Positions 59,071 through 64,000 of a stretch of DNA of 64,000 bases are shown here, one piece after another. Positions within the stretch are counted from its first letter, which is position 1; the number at the start of each line of letters is the position of its first letter. The notes below the pieces were generated by a model. That model worked only from the letters and a program-made list of their open reading frames with translations. It was not told where the DNA came from and did no database searches. Location of the stretch: assembly GCA_029379385.1 (NCBI GenBank), contig CM055607.1, positions 13,826,001-13,890,000 on the forward strand, given 5' to 3'. A program made the translations under genes and the position numbers. The stretch comes from Quillaja saponaria. Lineage: Eukaryota; Streptophyta; Magnoliopsida; Fabales; Quillajaceae.

Positions 59071-60190
59071 GTAAAAAATTTATTGTAGTATTTATACAGG
59101 ATCATATACACGAATTTATAACACAATAACAATAAAAATTATGCACCTAATTGAGCCATAGCAGCGGAATATGTAAAACCTCAAACAAGCACGCCTCAGA
59201 TAGAATGCTTAAACAACTAGGTCCTTCTTTCTATACTCTCTGCTTACTGGAAGCTCTTAATGGGGCAAGACATACACACTCAAAGAGAGATAAGACCTAG
59301 CTTGTTTATCATAAGATAAACCCTAAGAGTTCTCTCATTAAAGACACCTAAAGTCACTCAGCCTACACTTATTGCCAATCCACATCTAACACAAAGAAGT
59401 GTGCTTGAGCCCTTTCTAAAATGATCACGTAAACTATTTAGGCTCTTATGAGCTTGTCTCAACTCTCAAGTGAACCAAACCTTAAGCCCATTTTTATTAA
59501 AACTAAATCCATACAATTAATGACTACCCACATACATGAAATTTTTAACATTCTCCTTCTTGGATAACATTTAATTGTAGTTTTAAAATTTTGAAAAACA
59601 CATTTTAGAAAATGACTCTCGGGCAAGGTATAATTTTTATGTGGCCAAAATTTTAAAAGCTTTGGTCCTGAGATGCACCTTAAACAATCTAGCCCAATTA
59701 AACGACATAAGACCAATCCATGATTACAAATGTCAACAACCTAATCTATAAAAGATCTATATGTGGTAGTGTAGCAAGAAAATAGCATCCAACTGTGATC
59801 AATATATGCTACTTTCCTCTGGGTGATTTTATTAAAAACTGAATGCTTTCAAGAAGAACTAGAAATCACGCAAGCTTAATTGTAAACTTGTATATTTCAA
59901 CCAACATCTCGAGATATCCAACTAGTACCATTTGAGACTATTTCCAAATTGACAAAACTGTCATACCTAAAGGACAGACACAAAGTTTTAAGATTTTAAT
60001 GCAATGACATGTTATGTATAAATAACCATATGTGCACATACAATTATATCACAATACAAATAACTATTATTTTCATTAATAAAACATACCATCTAACAAG
60101 GATGTAAATAAAAACATGAGATAGAAAATAGCATATATAACATGCTAACTAGTTTGAACAAACAAAGCAAACTCCCATTAACCAAAAACA
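59070..60190 (-). repeat. Probable 3' untranslated/LTR region of the copia element
   Basis: Lies directly downstream (minus strand) of the RNase H stop at 60191. It contains GAAGGAGAATGTTAAAAATT and ATGTGGGTAGTCATTAATTG, typical of plant copia LTR text. LTR borders cannot be fixed because the 5' LTR is outside the window. Confidence 0.45.
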
Positions 60191-63100
60191 TCAAATAACT
60201 CTGCAATACTCATCAACATGACTTTTAAAAACTCCAGTCCTAATTCCATTGGTTAAAGGATCTGCTAATATTTTTTCTGTTTCAATATATTCAAACACAA
60301 TCTCTCTCTTTTTCACAAAATCCCTAGTAGTCAGATACTTGATATCTATAGTTTTTGATGCACTAAAAGTCTTGTTGTTCTTTGAAAAGAAACACAATGA
60401 AACTTTTGTCACAATAAAGTGTAAGAGGTCTAGAGATCGAATCAACCACACCAACGTAGGTTATCATGTTATTCAACCATATACCCTATGTCGATTCTCC
60501 ATAACAAGTAACAAACTTGGCCTTGCATAGTGGAAGAAGTAGTGGTTATCTGTTGGAACTTTTCCTAAGATACATCTCTCCTAGGCTAACATGAAAATGT
60601 ATCCTTGATGTGGATCTCAGATCATCTTTGTGACTAGTAAAGTCAAAATTAGAGTAACCAATCAACTCAAGGTAATCAACATTTCTATATACCAGCATAA
60701 AATCCTTGGTTCTCTACAAATACCTCATAATTTTCTTCACAGCAACCCAATGTTCTAATCTTGGATTTGACTGATATCTACTAAGAACTTCTACTGCAAA
60801 AGCAATGTCAAGTCTGGTGCAAACTTGAGCATACAACAAGCTTCCAAATGCGCTAGCATAAGACACATTCTTCATGCACTCTCTCTGAAAATTATTTATG
60901 GGACACTTGATCCAAACTAAATTTGTCACCCTTGACAACTGGTATATCTCTAGGCTTACATTTCTACATATTGAACCTATCGAGTACACGATCAATATAG
61001 GCTCCCTGAGAAAAACCTAACAAACGAAGAGATTTGTCTCGATGAATTTCAATACCAATAATAGAGGATGCCTCCCCAAGATCCTTCATGTCAAAGATCT
61101 TAGATAACATCAATTTTGTCTCATACAATGAACTAATGCCATTGCTGGCAAGCAAATTATCAAAATCAATATGATAAACTTGCTTCCTCTGACTTTAAGA
61201 TATATGCATTGATCAATCTTGTTCTCAACAAAACCAAGAGAGGTGATTACTTCATCAAACTTTAAGAACCCACTATCGAGATGCTTGTTTTAGACCATGA
61301 ATAAACTTTGTGAGTCTACAAATAGGTTTATTTCCTCCATTTTCTTTGAAGCCTTCAAGGTTGAATCATATAAACCTCTTCAGCTAAGTCTCTATTTAAG
61401 AATGTTATCTTCACATCCATCTGATGTAACTCAAGATAAAATGAAGCCACCAATACCATGATAACCCTAAAAGAGTTTTTAGTTGAGACATGAGAGAAAG
61501 TTTCACTAAAATTCACACTGTTCTCTTTGAGAGAAACCTTTAACTACAAGTCTTGCTTTGAAATGTACAATTTTTCCTTTTGAATCTTTCTTAGTCTTGT
61601 AAACTCATTTGCACCCAATAGGTCTGCAACCCTCTAGAAATGCAACCAACTCCCACACACCATTGTTTATCATAGATTGCATATTTTCTCTCATGGCTTC
61701 AATCCATATGTTTGACTGTGGACTGGAGACAGCTTTTTCATATGTAGTAGAATTAACAATATGACCAAAATCATAATTCAATCTCACCCAAATACACAAT
61801 GAAGTCATCAGAAATAGCATGCTTTCTCTGCCATTCAGAGCTTCTGACATGGTATTTGTGCAACTAAATTTTGTTGCTGATGAGCTTCATTAGAATCATG
61901 CGCAATAACTTCAATGGGAACAAGGTAGTGCTAATTCAGCTTGTTCATTTACTTCCCCCTATTATATGTTTTCACAACAAGCGTAGGTATAGTTGCTTTT
62001 GATAGATCATATAAAAGAATAGTACTATCCTCATTTTGCTATTCCTGATCTAAAAATGAAGACTTTTTCAATTCAGCAATATCAAATTCCAAGAACTTGG
62101 CAGTTTGTGATTCCACTAGTTTTGGTTCCTCGTGTGAGATAATAGAACCTGTATTCTTTAAAGCGATCTGGATAACCAATAAAGTAACAACGATAAATCT
62201 AGGGTCGATTTTCTTCTTATTTGAGTTATAAATTCTCACTTTAGTTGGATACCCCCAGACACGAAAATAGTTCAAGCTAGGCTTTCTCTCAGTCCACAAC
62301 TCAAAAGGTGTTTTAGGCACCGCTTTACTGGGAACCTTATTAAGGATATACAAGGTAGCTTTAATGGCTTTCCCCCAAAGATATTCAAGTAAGTTTGACC
62401 TACTCATCATACTTCTCATAATGTTCCTTAAGTGTACAATTACGTCTTTCGGACACATCATTTTGCTCAAGGCTACCAAGGCATGGTATGTTATGCAAAA
62501 ATCTCATACTCTTGTAAGTACTTGGCAATGGATCCATATCTTTGCCATAATACTCACCCCAACTATCAGATCTCATAATCTTAATAACTTTCCCTAATTA
62601 TTTTTCAACTTTAATTTTGAAAATTATAAATTTATCAAGAGAATCAGATTTCCTTTATTTAAGAATAGAAAACCAAAACAGTCATCAAAGAAAGTAATGA
62701 AATAATTATTTTTGCACAAGGTGGTGGAATAGGGTCCACTAATGTTTGTGTGAATAATCTCTAAGAGTCTTGAACTACGGGTTGCCCCCTTTTTCTTTGT
62801 CTTGGTCAATTTACCCCTAATGCAATCTACTCAAGTTTTTAAATCTAGAAAATCAAGTGATGGTGGGATACCATCCTTAATAAGTCTTTTAACTTTTTCC
62901 TTTGATATGTGACCCAGACACTTAGGCCAAAGCATTGAGAATTTCTCTTTAATTAAAGGTCTTTTGGAAACAATTTTTTCAATATTTAAGGAGGAATTAA
63001 CATTTAAGAGTGCTAAAATCATTTTGTATAAACCAATTAGACAAAACACACCCTCCAAGAATTTTAGAATTTAAAAGCAACTGAACTTTCAAATTACCAA

Positions 63101-64000
63101 TATTAAAAGAACAACTAATTTTGTCCAACAAATAAACTGAAATCAAATTTCACCTAAAAGACGATACATAATAAGTGTTTTCCAAAACAAGTTTAAACCC
63201 ACTTTCTAAAACTAAAGAGACGATTCCTACAAACTCGACTTCAACTTTGATATCATTCCCCACTCTAAGCTTTGCCTCTAAATCACTTGGCTTCCTTTTG
63301 TATTTGAACCCCTTGCATGTTACAAGTAACATAAACAGTTGCACCACTATCAAGCCATCAAGAATTTGATAGGACATTAACTAAATTGGATTTAAAACAA
63401 ACGGAAGCTAGTGAGTTACCTTCTTTTTTATTTTTCTTTTCTAACCGATACTTTAATTTAAAGCAGTCTACTTTCACATGACCTCTCTTTTTGCAAAAAA
63501 AACATGCGATGTCCTTTTTAATGGAAGCCTTAGGATCACCTACAACAGGCTTCTGACCAATAATATGCCTTTCACATCCTGAGTTTTCTTATAATGAGTA
63601 GATTTAAATTTACTCTGATCACCCTTGGTAGAACTAGGTTTGGAATAAGAAACAAAAAATGTGGTTTTACTCTTTTCGTTCTTAAGCTTATCCTTCTCAG
63701 CCACACATTTAGTGATAAGGTCATTGATAGTCTATGATTCATTTTGGATGCTATAGGCAGCTTTAATTTGGGAGAAGTCAGGTGGTAAAGAATTGAGAGA
63801 ATAATGAACCACAAAACAATCAGAGATTAATATTTCTTTACTTTTAAGTTTGGTTTAGACATGAACCATTTTGAGAATAAATTCCCGAACCCTTGTTCCA
63901 TTTTCATATCTCATACCCACTAGATCATTTATTAACTTTCCAGTCTCAGCATTATCAGATACCTTGTACCTATCCCTCACGACTTTCATGAAATTTTTGG
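60191..64000 (-). mobile_element. Ty1/copia retrotransposon gag-pol, decayed, running off the right edge
   Basis: Reading leftward on the minus strand: gag (64000-63520); CCHC knuckle CFFCKKRGHVKVDC (about 63506-63464); protease-like DGLIVVQLFMLL and YYVSSFR (63377-63150); GAG-pre-integrase with CLGHISKEKVKRLIKDG and VDCIRGK (63058-62800); integrase with GATRSSRLLEIIHTNISGPY and [27 protein letters not shown] (62810-62039); reverse transcriptase (61850-60714, including KDLGEASSIIGIEIHRD); RNase H ending ADPLTNGIRTGVFKSHVDEY (60454-60191). The PR-IN-RT-RH order defines copia. Stops and frameshifts throughout make it inactive. The RT active-site box reads YHIDFDN instead of the usual YVDD. Confidence 0.9.

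Noticed and set aside
1..64000. CRISPR array, bacterial operon or phage content
   Set aside because: No spaced short palindromic repeats, no Shine-Dalgarno gene strings; introns, snRNA promoter and plant TEs show nuclear plant DNA.

Overview
The window is nuclear DNA of a flowering plant, almost certainly a eudicot. It has AT-rich intergenic sequence, many-exon genes with GT-AG introns, a plant-type snRNA promoter, and several plant transposon families. Five real host genes are visible. (1) The 5' part of a MAPK phosphatase gene (MKP1, minus strand) runs off the left edge. (2) A complete 15-exon vacuolar-type beta-N-acetylhexosaminidase (HEXO1, minus). (3) A complete 6-exon Mn transporter of the cation diffusion facilitator family (MTP11, plus), head-to-head with HEXO1. 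(4) A complete 17-exon tonoplast-type sulfate transporter (SULTR4, plus). (5) A U12 minor-spliceosome snRNA gene (plus) about 0.4 kb downstream of SULTR4. HEXO1 next to MKP1 matches the Arabidopsis neighbours At3g55260 and At3g55270 as I recall them, so this looks like conserved microsynteny.

Layout: 1-1218 MKP1; 1.2-4.9 kb intergenic with a possible LTR scrap; 4884-13909 HEXO1, whose introns are full of small repeats; 13.9-15.6 kb shared upstream region; 15581-19059 MTP11; 19131-28496 a nested transposon pair; 28.5-33.2 kb AT-rich intergenic with a small TIR element; 33204-43151 a second large transposon; 43335-51929 SULTR4; 52350-~52502 U12 snRNA; 52.5-56.2 kb AT-rich intergenic; 56.2-58.5 kb a CACTA-like terminus and a decayed Ty3/gypsy element; about 59.1-64.0 kb a decayed Ty1/copia element (minus) that runs off the right edge.

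The most unusual content is a pair of related Mutator-like elements (MULEs). MULE-1 (19683-28029) has a 10-bp target duplication and MULE-2 (33204-43151) a 9-bp one; both have recognisable terminal inverted repeats. Each carries the same three-gene cassette in the same order: a MuDR-type transposase, a plant-mobile-domain (PMD/MAIN-like) protein, and a third small ORF that I do not recognise with confidence. Both transposases lack the DDE catalytic core, resume at nearly the same residue, and share an in-frame TAG at the same place. A roughly 200-bp 3' module with two small hairpins follows both the transposase and the PMD gene in MULE-2, and recurs after the PMD gene in MULE-1. MULE-1 sits inside a ~1-kb Pack-MULE-like element (TSD TTAATTTAT) that had captured a leucine-rich-repeat receptor kinase fragment, and this compound element starts 72 bp after the MTP11 stop. 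MULE-2 ends 183 bp before the SULTR4 start codon.

The host genes do not form a pathway. They are a phosphatase that restrains stress MAPKs, a glycosidase, an Mn transporter, a vacuolar sulfate exporter and a splicing RNA. Exon coordinates below were read from the sequence by frame continuity and GT/AG boundaries and were not confirmed by transcripts.
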